This document shows positions 46,912 to 55,188 of a stretch of 64,000 nucleotides of DNA, piece by piece; within the stretch, counting starts at the first letter, position 1; every line of letters begins with the position of its first letter. The position numbers were made by a program, and so were the translations under genes. The DNA is from Qipengyuania intermedia (GTDB taxonomy: Bacteria > Pseudomonadota > Alphaproteobacteria > Sphingomonadales > Sphingomonadaceae): assembly GCF_019711615.1 (NCBI RefSeq), contig NZ_JAIGNS010000001.1, forward strand, positions 744,001 to 808,000. Reading direction: 5' to 3'. Under the pieces are notes generated by a model. The model was given only the letters and a program-made list of their open reading frames with translations. It searched no databases and had not been told where the DNA came from.

Positions 46912-46940
46912 TGCCAGCCGAAGACGAAGGAGCCACCATC

Positions 46941-47138
46941 ATGGTCAAACTCGACGACCTCCTGCACGAACGCCGCATGACGCTCACCGAACTGGCCGAA
47001 CGCGTCGGCCTGACCCTCGCCAACCTCTCGATTCTCAAGACCGGCAAGGCCAAGGCAATCCGTTTCTCGACGCTGGCGGCCATTTGCCGGGAACTGGATT
47101 GCCAGCCGGGAGACCTGCTTTCCTACGAGAATGCTTGA
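46941..47138 (+). CDS. Small Cro/CI-type HTH regulator (YozG-like)
   Basis: A 65-residue, single-domain DNA-binding protein: MVKLDDLLHERRMTLTELAE, then VGLTLANLSILKTGKAKAIR as the HTH with its recognition helix, then TLAAICRELDCQPGDLL. This is the compact XRE form that lacks a ligand-binding domain. ATG 46941 has AAGGAG 8 bases upstream; an in-frame ATG at 46911 overlaps the DUF2975 stop and would add ten residues. It probably represses the promoter at 46158-46201. A terminator follows directly, closing the cassette. Confidence 0.92.
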   Translation: MVKLDDLLHERRMTLTELAERVGLTLANLSILKTGKAKAIRFSTLAAICRELDCQPGDLLSYENA

Positions 47139-47158
47139 CTCAGCCCCCGAAATCCTTA

Positions 47159-47188
47159 GAGGCCCGCCGCGAAGGCGGGTCTCTTTGT
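47159..47188 (+). terminator. Intrinsic terminator closing the DUF2975/HTH cassette
   Basis: GAGGCCCGCC (47159-47168) pairs with GGCGGGTCTC (47174-47183), with one G-T pair and a five-base loop, followed by a T-rich stretch. It separates the cassette from the rplJ leader. Confidence 0.8.
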
Positions 47189-47189
47189 A

Positions 47190-47416
47190 TTCGCCCTCAT
47201 CCGTCCGAGACAGTTGGTGACCGGGATTTGCCGGTCTTAATTTCCAGCCTAGACGGGGAAAAGAGATTTTCCGGCAGGCTTGATGCCCGCCGTTTCGCGC
47301 CAGATGGCGCACTCCTTCCCCCATCAACGGACTCGCCCGTGTTGTTTCGACAGCATGGACAAACGTAGCCGATCCCGGCGGAGCCATCCGGCGGGGTCAT
47401 AGTGAAGGAGTATGGC
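47190..47416 (+). promoter_or_regulatory. rplJ leader region (probable ribosomal-protein autoregulatory leader)
   Basis: A noncoding stretch of about 230 bases before rplJ, following a terminator, so it must hold the rplJL promoter. It can fold into several hairpins; one near the end pairs GATCCCGGCGG with CCGGCGGGGTC around 47370-47398. In other bacteria the L10 leader binds the L10-L12 complex to repress translation. I cannot confirm the kink-turn by eye. Confidence 0.45.
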
Positions 47417-47932
47417 ATGGATCGTTCGCAGAAAGCCGATGCGGTCGCCCAGCTCAACGAAGTCTTCAACCAGGCTGGCGTGGTCGTCGTGACCCGCAAC
47501 CTGGGCCTTACGGTCGCACAGTCGACCGAATTGCGTACGAAGATGCGTGAAGCCGGTGCGTCCTACCAGGTTGCGAAGAACCGTCTCGCCAAGCTCGCTC
47601 TCGACGGTACCGATTACACCGGTATCGCCGACCACCTGACCGGCCCGACCGCCCTCGCTTACAGCGAAGACCCGGTTGCAGCTGCCAAGGTGGCAGTGGA
47701 TTTCGCCAAGACGAACGACAAGCTCGAAATCGTCGGTGGTTCCATGGGAGCGGTTGCGCTCGACGAAGCCGGGGTCAAGGCACTCGCCTCGATGCCGAGC
47801 CTCGACGAACTGCGTGGCACGATCGTGGGCCTCCTCAACGCGCCGGCAACCAAGGTTGTCCGCACGGTCAAGGAACCCGTTTCGATGCTCGCACGCGTCT
47901 TCGGTGCCTATGGCGCCAAGGAAGCGGCGTAA
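47417..47932 (+). CDS. rplJ: 50S ribosomal protein L10
   Basis: L10 (uL10) is the base of the ribosomal stalk and binds L7/L12 dimers. The 171-residue protein begins [17 protein letters not shown] and has the family core [32 protein letters not shown] and [25 protein letters not shown] 47417 follows AAGGAG by 6 bases. It precedes rplL by 78 bases. In this genome the rplJL pair is separated from, and divergent to, rpoBC. Confidence 0.97.
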   Translation: MDRSQKADAVAQLNEVFNQAGVVVVTRNLGLTVAQSTELRTKMREAGASYQVAKNRLAKLALDGTDYTGIADHLTGPTALAYSEDPVAAAKVAVDFAKTNDKLEIVGGSMGAVALDEAGVKALASMPSLDELRGTIVGLLNAPATKVVRTVKEPVSMLARVFGAYGAKEAA

Positions 47933-48010
47933 GAGACCTCTCGCAAACGCGACTTATTCATCGGGGCAAACCAATCATCCGCCCCGGCCTATTTATTGGA
48001 GTGAAACATC

Positions 48011-48388
48011 ATGGCTGATATCGCCAAGCTTGTTGAAGAACTGTCGAAGCTGACTGTCATGGAAGCCGCTGAGCTTGCCAAGGCACTTGAAGAAGAGTGG
48101 GGCGTTAGCGCCGCTGCTGCTGTTGCTGTTGCTGGCCCCGCCGGCGGCGGCGCAGGCGAAGCTGCTGCTGAAGAAAAGGACGAATTCGACGTCGTCCTCA
48201 CCGGCGACGGTGGCAAGAAGATCCAGGTCATCAAGGAAGTCCGCGCCATCACCGGTCTCGGCCTCACCGAAGCCAAGGCTCTTGTCGAAGGCGCTCCCAA
48301 GGCGCTCAAGGAAGGCGTCAACAAGGCTGAAGCCGAAGAAATCAAGGGCAAGATCGAAGCAGCCGGCGGTACCGTCGAGCTCAAGTAA
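48011..48388 (+). CDS. rplL: 50S ribosomal protein L7/L12
   Basis: L7/L12 is the multi-copy stalk protein that recruits translational GTPases. The 125-residue protein has the N-terminal dimerisation domain ([20 protein letters not shown]), the Ala/Gly-rich hinge, and the C-terminal domain ([36 protein letters not shown]). Length and motifs are standard. It ends the unit, with a terminator 45 bases downstream. Confidence 0.98.
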   Translation: MADIAKLVEELSKLTVMEAAELAKALEEEWGVSAAAAVAVAGPAGGGAGEAAAEEKDEFDVVLTGDGGKKIQVIKEVRAITGLGLTEAKALVEGAPKALKEGVNKAEAEEIKGKIEAAGGTVELK

Positions 48389-48432
48389 GCTTTTCGCTTA
48401 CGCTTCGGTCTCTCACCCGAGAGATCACGAGA

Positions 48433-48461
48433 GGGCGGTACCGCAAGGTGCCGCCCTTTTT
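48433..48461 (+). terminator. Intrinsic terminator after rplL
   Basis: GGGCGGTACC (48433-48442) and GGTGCCGCCC (48447-48456) form a 10-bp stem with one G-T pair and a GCAA loop, followed by five T residues. Confidence 0.92.
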
Positions 48462-48559
48462 CGTCCCATGCACAAGTGCCGCTGACGAACGGAGGGCGAA
48501 ATTTTACTTAAGTCTCAGTTTGGCTTAGAAAGTCTGCGCCTTTCCGGGAGAGACGAGAC

Positions 48560-48961
48560 ATGACCGTTCTTACATCCGCGGTAGCAATACTGGCTATGGG
48601 ACTTAGCACGCCATCAATGGCCTATTCGGAGCAGGTCGAGACGATCGCGCTTGCCACGGCCTCCTTCCAGACGTGCGAGCAGCTGGGCTTCTCCGTCGAC
48701 CGGAAGGGTATCTCGGACTGGATCGAATCTGCGCAGGAAAGCGCCATTGCTGCAGGATTGGACGAGACCGAAGTTCAATCCAGTCTGAAGTCCAGGATCG
48801 ATTTTGAATGGCAAAGAGCGCTGGACCGTCATGCCCGCGACAAGCTTATGCAGCACTCGCCGGAGAATGTATGGCGCAACAACCGCTATTGGCAGTCGCG
48901 TTGCGAGAAGCTGGCTGACGATCCGGCAAGTTCCAGATATTTCTCGCAACCTGAAACCTGA
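48560..48961 (+). CDS. Secreted hypothetical protein
   Basis: A 133-residue protein with a signal peptide (TVLTSAVAILAMGLSTPSMA, cleavage near SMA-YSEQ). The mature part is mostly helical and charged, with two cysteines (QTCEQLGF and SRCEKLAD) that could form a disulfide. GGGAGA precedes ATG 48560. I recognise no family. Its DNA is somewhat more AT-rich than the ribosomal genes before it. Confidence 0.68.
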   Translation: MTVLTSAVAILAMGLSTPSMAYSEQVETIALATASFQTCEQLGFSVDRKGISDWIESAQESAIAAGLDETEVQSSLKSRIDFEWQRALDRHARDKLMQHSPENVWRNNRYWQSRCEKLADDPASSRYFSQPET

Positions 48962-49053
48962 TCTGCGTCTAGGCGGAGCCCGCGGTAGCCACCTTCCAAA
49001 GTGCGTAAAACAAGCATCGTCATTGGCCGCTCCGCACCTGATTCATGACCTTC

Positions 49054-49596
49054 TTACATGCGGTAATTCAGCCGTAGCCCCATCATGTCGATGCCGGGGT
49101 TCTGTTCGGAATTGAACAGGCGCGCATTGCTGATGTGAACCCAGCTAGCCTCGATCGACCACCGCGGGTCGAGGTCCACACCGATCGCAATTTCCGGTTC
49201 GAACAGGACGCGGCTGCCGAGATCGGTGCGCATTTCGGTTGCGGGATCGACGCGAAGCTCGGGCGCATCGTGGATCACCAGCCCGACCCCCGGGCGCAGG
49301 TAGACCTTGCCGAGCTCCGCTTTCCAGCTCACGCCCACGCCTGCGAAATTCGTATCGCCGTCGGAGTTGACCGAGCCGAAGACGTAGGGCTGCGGCCCGC
49401 CAAGGCCCTCCAGCCCGGCGATCGGGTCGAAGCGGTACCCCAATTGCAGGTCGGCTCCGCCCTCGCCCGTATCGAAGGTGAAAGGCGTATCGACGCCGTG
49501 CGCATAGCCGCCGCCATAGATCTCGTCCGCCTGGGCGGTGGCAGGAAGGCCGAGGGCGAGGGTTGCAGCCAGCATCGCCGGTAGTCGAATGCGCAT
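49054..49596 (-). CDS. Lipid A 3-O-deacylase, PagL-like acyloxyacyl hydrolase
   Basis: A 180-residue outer-membrane beta-barrel-type protein with a signal peptide (AATLALGLPATAQA). The C-terminal block SWVHISNARLFNSEQNPGID followed by MMGLRLNYRM carries the PagL His-Ser pair and Asn-Pro-Gly turn, and ends in an aromatic-rich barrel strand. PagL removes the 3-O-linked acyl chain of lipid A at the outer membrane. Several alternating hydrophobic strands (YVFGSVNSDGDTNFAGVGVSW) fit the barrel. It is divergent from the LapG-like gene. Confidence 0.85.
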   Translation of the reverse strand: MRIRLPAMLAATLALGLPATAQADEIYGGGYAHGVDTPFTFDTGEGGADLQLGYRFDPIAGLEGLGGPQPYVFGSVNSDGDTNFAGVGVSWKAELGKVYLRPGVGLVIHDAPELRVDPATEMRTDLGSRVLFEPEIAIGVDLDPRWSIEASWVHISNARLFNSEQNPGIDMMGLRLNYRM

Positions 49597-49667
49597 TGCA
49601 GGTCCTTGATCGTCTGGAATGGCAGGAAGCTAATCGCGCCATACTTTCCGCTGGCTGAAGCGAGAAA

Positions 49668-49699
49668 GGTTTGCGCGGCGTTAACCAGACCGCGAAACC
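49668..49699. promoter_or_regulatory. Inverted repeat upstream of the LapG-like gene
   Basis: GGTTTGCGCGG (49668-49678) and CCGCGAAACC (49690-49699) are inverted copies with one bulged base, separated by 11 bases. The site lies 34 bases before the LapG start, between divergent genes, and could be an operator. No known consensus is matched. Confidence 0.3.
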
Positions 49700-49732
49700 T
49701 CGTCTTGACGGCAACGCTTTAGCTGGGAGGGC

Positions 49733-50728
49733 ATGGTCGATGCGCCCAACCTGCCCCGCCGTTCACGATCCGGCATAACCCTCGCCCTCGCTGGCGCCGG
49801 GTTCGCGGCAATATTGGCGACGCCAGTGCAAGCAGCAAGCCCTCAGATCCTCCTCGCCGCCGCTCCCGGCATCGCGGGTGCTGCCGATTGCGATGCGGTT
49901 CAGCCTGCCGCTGCCGCACGATCGGGTGCGACACTATCGCGGCAGAGCAAGACCACAGCCATTCTCGGTCAGGCAAGCGCCCTCGACGCCATTCGCGCAC
50001 AGCAGGAAAACCGGGAAGACCATCCGTTGTTTGCAGGCTCTCCGGCCCAGCCGCTCGAACCGGCTGCCGGCCCCGCACCTGCGAGACAGGCTGGCTGCGG
50101 CGTCGCGAGCCCCTTCGCAGCGCGCGCCGTGTTCGATCCAGTCCAGCCGTTGTCTTTCATGCCCCGCCCTACAGCCCAGCCGCCGATGGCAGCTGCTCCG
50201 GCAGTGGGTGGCGCAGAGGACCGCATCCTTGGCAGCAAGTTGGTACCAGTCGGGTCGACAAGCTTCGACAGCGCTTTCGCCAGGGTCAGCCGCGCACGCA
50301 CGAACCTCGGCCCGACGCTCGCCGCTATCGGCGCGCCGCGTGTCGACCAGAAGGCGCTGGTCGCCTCGGTCAACCGCTGGGTCAATCGCAGCATTGCCCA
50401 TGCCGAAGACCGCGAGCTGTTCGGCCGCGCCGACTATTGGGCCGATGCGGGAACCACACTGCGCCTCGGCAAGGGCGATTGCGAGGATTTCGCGCTTCTC
50501 AAGATGGAATTGCTCGCTGCTGCAGGCATCTCGCGGGAAGACATGATCCTGACGCTGGCGCGCGACCTCATTCGCCGCCGCGATCACGCCGTCTTGCTGG
50601 TAAAGACCGACGAGGGCTATCTCATGCTCGACAATGTCGGTGATGCACCGCTCGATGCCCGTGCCGACCACGGCTATCGCCCGGTCATGAGCCTCGGCGC
50701 CAGGCAGAGCTGGCTCCACGGATATTGA
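49733..50728 (+). CDS. Transglutaminase-like cysteine protease, LapG-type (BTLCP family)
   Basis: A 331-residue exported protein. After a signal or anchor segment (ITLALAGAGFAAILATPVQA) and a long low-complexity Pro/Ala linker comes the bacterial transglutaminase-like Cys peptidase domain (about residues 180-320). The triad is Cys250 (GDCEDFALLK), His285 (RDHAVLLVKT) and Asp300 (YLMLDNVGDA). LapG cleaves the N-terminus of LapA-type adhesins in the periplasm to release them, under control of the c-di-GMP receptor LapD (known in Pseudomonas). It is convergent with the secretion operon of a giant adhesin, which strongly suggests the adhesin is its substrate. No lapD is seen in the window. GGGAGGG precedes the ATG. 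Confidence 0.88.
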   Translation: MVDAPNLPRRSRSGITLALAGAGFAAILATPVQAASPQILLAAAPGIAGAADCDAVQPAAAARSGATLSRQSKTTAILGQASALDAIRAQQENREDHPLFAGSPAQPLEPAAGPAPARQAGCGVASPFAARAVFDPVQPLSFMPRPTAQPPMAAAPAVGGAEDRILGSKLVPVGSTSFDSAFARVSRARTNLGPTLAAIGAPRVDQKALVASVNRWVNRSIAHAEDRELFGRADYWADAGTTLRLGKGDCEDFALLKMELLAAAGISREDMILTLARDLIRRRDHAVLLVKTDEGYLMLDNVGDAPLDARADHGYRPVMSLGARQSWLHGY

Positions 50729-50746
50729 GATCGTGGCTGAGCGCGC

Positions 50747-52012
50747 TCAGCGCTCGGTCATGGCCCTGTCGAAAGCGCGGTTCACCGGCTTGAACAGATA
50801 GGACAAGACGCTCCGGCGTGCCGTCAGGATTTCGACATCGCAGATCATGCCAGGCACGATCGGCAGGCGGACGCCGCCTTTCTCGATGAATGCCCGGTCG
50901 GTTTCGATGACGACTGCATAATAGGCCTCGCGCTCGACCTCGTCGAAAATGCTGTCCGCGCTCACCTGCGCAACGCGCCCCTTGATCCCGCCGTAGATCG
51001 AGAAGTCATAGGCGGTGACCTTGACGTTTGCATTGTCGCCCACCTTGACGAATGCTCGGTCGCTCGGTGAAATACGGGCCTCAATCAGCAGCCTGTCGCC
51101 CACGGGGACGATCTGCATGATCTGTTCGCCTGCACCCACGAAGCCCCCTTGCGTGGTGACCTGAAGATCGTTGACGATCCCGTCCGACGGCGCGCGCAAT
51201 TCGTTGCGGTCGCGCCGCGCTGAGGCACCGCGGATACTCTCTTCATTGACCGCGATACGCGTGGTGACTTCGCTGCGTTCGGCCAGTGCCTGCTGGCGGA
51301 AATCGGCCCGTGCCTGGCTGAGATCGGCCTGCGCCTGGCTGATTGCAGCCGAAGCTCTGCCCGCTGCCTGTCTTGCGGCTGCAAGCCTGCCCTGCAGATC
51401 GACGACCTCGCGCTGGGCTGTCAGCAGGTCGGTCTGCGGAACGATGTTCTGCGCTGCAAGCGGGCGCAGCATCTCGACCTGCTCGCGCGCCAGGCGAAGG
51501 CTGCTCTCGAGGCTTTGCGCGGTTGCCTGCGCTTCCGACAGGTCGCGGCGCCGCTGTTCGACCGCCGATGCGAGCGAACTCTCGCGGGCACGCGCCGTCG
51601 CCCGCCGCGCCTGCGCCAGTCGCGCTTCTTCCGCGCACGCCGTGCCCGGTTCGCACCCGATCTGGCCACCGGAAGCCTCGGAATCGAGCCGCTGTGCGCG
51701 TGCGGCCAGTCGTTCGTTTTCGGTCTGGAGCTCGCCGAGCGCGGCAGACGACTGCGTATCGTCGAGCCGCACGAGCAGGTCGCCCTTCTTCACGCTCTGC
51801 CCGTTGCGAACGAGGATTTCCGCCACCACTGCGGGTTCCGCCGGCTGGACGAGTTGCGCCTTGCTGGAAGGGATGACCTTTCCCGTACCCCGCGTGATCT
51901 GGTCGACCTGTGCAAAGGCCGCCCATGCAAACAGCAGCGCGATACCCACGGCTGCAATAACGATCAGGCGCTGTGCGGCGGGCATGGTGCGCCAGCTTGC
52001 TCCCAACTTCAT
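50747..52012 (-). CDS. Type I secretion membrane fusion protein, HlyD family
   Basis: A 421-residue adaptor linking an inner-membrane ABC exporter to TolC. One N-terminal membrane helix (LIVIAAVGIALLFAWAAFAQ) is followed by a lipoyl-like half (SKAQLVQPAEPAVVAEILVRNGQSVKKGDLLVRL region), a long coiled-coil (about residues 85-270), and a beta-barrel end with GAGEQIMQIVPVGDRLLIEARI. This matches LapC-type fusion proteins. ATG 52012 overlaps the SleB stop by 4 nt, and it is the last gene of the adhesin operon. Confidence 0.93.
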   Translation of the reverse strand: MKLGASWRTMPAAQRLIVIAAVGIALLFAWAAFAQVDQITRGTGKVIPSSKAQLVQPAEPAVVAEILVRNGQSVKKGDLLVRLDDTQSSAALGELQTENERLAARAQRLDSEASGGQIGCEPGTACAEEARLAQARRATARARESSLASAVEQRRRDLSEAQATAQSLESSLRLAREQVEMLRPLAAQNIVPQTDLLTAQREVVDLQGRLAAARQAAGRASAAISQAQADLSQARADFRQQALAERSEVTTRIAVNEESIRGASARRDRNELRAPSDGIVNDLQVTTQGGFVGAGEQIMQIVPVGDRLLIEARISPSDRAFVKVGDNANVKVTAYDFSIYGGIKGRVAQVSADSIFDEVEREAYYAVVIETDRAFIEKGGVRLPIVPGMICDVEILTARRSVLSYLFKPVNRAFDRAMTER

Positions 52013-53025
52013 GGCATGGTCCCGTTCGGCATGTCTGGCTGCGCAACAGCCTCACCCTGCTCGGTAAGCGTCGAGCGGTATCCCGCGCTCGCAGAAACCG
52101 GGTCGGGAATGGAGAGACGCCAGGTCTTGGTTGTATCGATGCGGCCACCGACATCGGCTGCGGCATGGCGGTCCTTGACGTCGGGCGCTACGGTCAGCCC
52201 CGGCGTAAACGTCTCTTCCATGACAACCTGTTCTTCAGCCTGCGCCGCGAGACGGAACCGCTCGAAATCGACCTGCGGGAGGTATTCGCTGCCGCCCCAG
52301 CCGCGGTAAAAGCTGGCGGCCCGGCCGGGCGAACCCGGGAAGCGGTAGAAGATATGCCGCCCGATCTGGGTGATCTTGCCGAGCGTGTATGCCCATTTCG
52401 GGACCACATAATCGGCGTGGTAATGCGTCGCGGTACCGACATCGGCAACGACATGCCCTGCGAGCGCGTCGCGAGCGATTGCCTTGGCTTGCTTCCACAG
52501 GTTCGCCTGCGGCGTACGGGTCAAGGCGCCATCGCAGGTGAAGCTGAACTGGCAGACCGGGCGGTTGTAGCCCTGGTAGACGACGCCGCAGACCGTGTTG
52601 GGATAGGCTGGATGCCGCACCCGGTTCAAAACGACCTGCGCTACTGCGCGCTGGCCCTTCTCCGGCTCGAGTGCAGCCTCGTAATAGACGGCTTGCGCAA
52701 GACACTGGTTGGCCGTCTTGTACGACGCCGAACTCATCGGAATGCCGGCAAAGCGGCCGGCGGTTTCCAGTCGCGCCTTCATCATCGGGATGGCGAGATT
52801 GCGACTCTGGGCATCGACGATCTGGGCTGCGCCCAATTCCTCGATCTCGACCGCCCCGGTAGTCATCTCGGCGATATCCCGCTGGAGCGACGGGGCGAGC
52901 TTCGCCATCGCCTGTGCCGAATTGGCGGGCGCGAGCAGGGACGAGGTGCCGACGAGCAGGCTGGCCAGCGCCAGGAATGCGAGAGCGCCGAAACGGCGCG
53001 CCTTGGTGACAGTAGCAGCAGTCAT
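52009..53025 (-). CDS. SleB/CwlJ-type cell wall hydrolase within the secretion operon
   Basis: A 338-residue exported protein (signal peptide to SAQA). The hydrolase domain (about residues 105-215) shows the Hydrolase_2/SleB pattern: QCLAQAVYYEAALEPEKGQR with the catalytic Glu, VAQVVLNRVRHPAYPNTVCG, VYQGYNRPVCQFSFTCDG and ATHYHADYV. SleB-type enzymes act on peptidoglycan; in proteobacteria they are often generic wall hydrolases. Here the gene overlaps the ABC exporter gene upstream and the HlyD gene downstream by 4 nt each. This suggests it serves assembly or passage of the secretion machine or adhesin through the wall; that role is inference. Confidence 0.92.
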   Translation of the reverse strand: MTAATVTKARRFGALAFLALASLLVGTSSLLAPANSAQAMAKLAPSLQRDIAEMTTGAVEIEELGAAQIVDAQSRNLAIPMMKARLETAGRFAGIPMSSASYKTANQCLAQAVYYEAALEPEKGQRAVAQVVLNRVRHPAYPNTVCGVVYQGYNRPVCQFSFTCDGALTRTPQANLWKQAKAIARDALAGHVVADVGTATHYHADYVVPKWAYTLGKITQIGRHIFYRFPGSPGRAASFYRGWGGSEYLPQVDFERFRLAAQAEEQVVMEETFTPGLTVAPDVKDRHAAADVGGRIDTTKTWRLSIPDPVSASAGYRSTLTEQGEAVAQPDMPNGTMP

Positions 53026-55166
53026 GATGCCGCTCCCTTAGCTGCACCCGCTTTCGCGAGGACCTCAGCAACGGGGCCGTCCGCTGCCACGCGGCCACGG
53101 TCGAGCACGATCAGGCGGTCGCAGATCGAGAAGAGCGCCGGACGATGGGTTGCGATGACGAGCGTCTGTTTCTTATCGAGCGAATTGCCGAGACGGTCGA
53201 CGAACATCTTCTCGGTATCGCTGTCCATCGCGCCGGTCGGTTCGTCCAGGAACAACAACTCGCGCGGGGCGACCATGGCGCGGGTGAGCGCGAGGAAACT
53301 ACGCTGGCCGCCGGAAAGCTGGCGACCATCTTCGCCCACCGCACGATCGAAACCGCCGCTGTCGCGGGACAGGAAGAAGTCCGCCCCGGTGGCGCGCATC
53401 GCAGCTTGCAAGTCCTCTTCCGAGATACCCATGCGGCCCAGCGTCAGATTGTCGCGGACGGAGCCCGAGAAAAGCGCGGCGTCCTGGCCGACGAAACCAA
53501 GCGCATCCCGCAACTGCTGGGGGCGGTACTGATGCACGTCGATACCGTTCACGAGCATGGCGCCGCCGGTGGGCCGGTATAGTCCGCACAGCAGGCGGCC
53601 GAGCGTGGATTTGCCCGATGCAACCCGCCCGACCAGCGCCACGCGCTCACCCGGTTCGATCGTCAGGTTGAGACCGGAGAGCGCGGGCTGCGCATTCTCG
53701 TCATAGGCGAACTCGGCATTGTGGAATTCGATGCGCGGGTTGCGAATAGCTGCGGGGGCTACGCTGGCGCCCAGGCGGCGCTCGTCCTCGCCCTCGAACA
53801 GGCGCTCGATACTGCCGAGCGTTTCCTGGGCCTGCCGTCCCCGTGTCAGTAGGAAGGCGATTTGCCCGGCGGGCGCCAGCGAGCGCGAAGCCAGCATCAC
53901 GATAGCGATGATAGCGCCCATGGTGATTTGTCCGGAAGCGAACAGGTAATAGCCGCCGATGATCAGCGACACGGTCGAAATCTGCTGGAAGACCTGGGCA
54001 AGGCCCACAGCCAGAGAGTTGATCGACCGCAGGCGCAATTGGGAATGTCCGCCGATTTCGGCCAACTGGTGCCAGCGGGACAGCATCCCGCCCTCGCCGC
54101 CCATCGCCTTCAGCGTTTCAGCGCCGGTCAGGGATTCTACCAGCAGGGTCTGCTGCAATCCGTAATCGGCCTGCGCATCCTGCGAGGCTTCGACCACTTT
54201 CTTCTGGAGTATGTAGCCGGCGATCATCATGGCGAAGATGATCGTCAGCGGGACCAGCGCGAGCCAGCCGGCGATGATTGCGATGACCCCGACGAAAACC
54301 AGCAGGAAGGCAACGTCGACGACGAGCACGACCGACGTCGATGCGAAGAAATCGCGCACCACGGCATATTCCGCCACGCGTGCCGCAAGCGATCCGGTAT
54401 GTCCCTTGCGCTCCGACAGCGGAACGGCGAGCAGGCGCGAGAAAATCTTCTGGCTGAGCTTGAGGTCCAGACGCTGCGCAATCTCGTCGACGATAGAGGT
54501 GCGCGCGCGGCGCAGGGCAAATTCGAGTGCGAAGGCCAGGACCACCCCGGTGCCCAGTACCCAGAGCGTTTCCTGCGCCTGGTTCGGGATGACACGGTCG
54601 TAGACGTTCATCGTGAAAATCGGCAACGCGACCGCGAGCAGGTTGATCAGCAGCGAGGCAAGCAACACCGGCATGAACGACCTGCGTTCGCGGCGCAGTT
54701 CGCCCCAGAACCAATGCTGGCGGGCCTTGGCATGCCAAGGCGCTTCGTCGGTGCGCATCTTGTCCGGATCGCCATGGATCGGGATCAGCGTACCGGAAAA
54801 AGCGTCTGCGATGCCGTCGCGTGCTTCCCAGATTTCGCTACCTGACTCGGGGCGCCAGACGAGCAATTCGTCGCCCTGCGTGTCGAGCAGCAGGACGTAT
54901 TGCCGCTCGCCCAGCGCGACGATGGCAGGCAGGTCCTTCGCCGTCGAAGGCAGCTTGCGCCGCTTCTCGATATCGTAATTCAGCCCTGCAAGTTCGAGCG
55001 CGGCAGGAGCCTGGTGGAGGGGAAGCAGACCGTCACGGTTGCGCGGTAGCTGCGCCAACAGGTCGCGTGCGAAGGGAAGCCCGTAACGACGGGACCCTTC
55101 TGCAACGCACTCGACGAGCGGATCAAGGACCCGCCCGTCGATCTGTTCTGAAACCGTTTGTTCCAT
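53022..55166 (-). CDS. Type I secretion ABC transporter, LapB-like with degenerate peptidase domain
   Basis: A 714-residue exporter. The N-terminal region (about 1-130) resembles a C39-like domain without the catalytic Cys. The membrane domain (about 150-420) has six helices. The ATPase has Walker A GRVASGKST (about 508), LSGGQRSFLAL and Walker B ELLFLDEPTGAMD, then IATHRPALFSICDRL. This is the LapB/RTX exporter type, which secretes large adhesins without cutting a leader. ATG 55166 is chosen; a GTG 9 bases upstream is an alternative. The stop overlaps the SleB gene (ATGA) and the gene starts 22 bases after TolC. Confidence 0.93.
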   Translation of the reverse strand: MEQTVSEQIDGRVLDPLVECVAEGSRRYGLPFARDLLAQLPRNRDGLLPLHQAPAALELAGLNYDIEKRRKLPSTAKDLPAIVALGERQYVLLLDTQGDELLVWRPESGSEIWEARDGIADAFSGTLIPIHGDPDKMRTDEAPWHAKARQHWFWGELRRERRSFMPVLLASLLINLLAVALPIFTMNVYDRVIPNQAQETLWVLGTGVVLAFALEFALRRARTSIVDEIAQRLDLKLSQKIFSRLLAVPLSERKGHTGSLAARVAEYAVVRDFFASTSVVLVVDVAFLLVFVGVIAIIAGWLALVPLTIIFAMMIAGYILQKKVVEASQDAQADYGLQQTLLVESLTGAETLKAMGGEGGMLSRWHQLAEIGGHSQLRLRSINSLAVGLAQVFQQISTVSLIIGGYYLFASGQITMGAIIAIVMLASRSLAPAGQIAFLLTRGRQAQETLGSIERLFEGEDERRLGASVAPAAIRNPRIEFHNAEFAYDENAQPALSGLNLTIEPGERVALVGRVASGKSTLGRLLCGLYRPTGGAMLVNGIDVHQYRPQQLRDALGFVGQDAALFSGSVRDNLTLGRMGISEEDLQAAMRATGADFFLSRDSGGFDRAVGEDGRQLSGGQRSFLALTRAMVAPRELLFLDEPTGAMDSDTEKMFVDRLGNSLDKKQTLVIATHRPALFSICDRLIVLDRGRVAADGPVAEVLAKAGAAKGAAS

Positions 55167-55188
55167 GGCCTCCACGAGCCTTAGCGTG

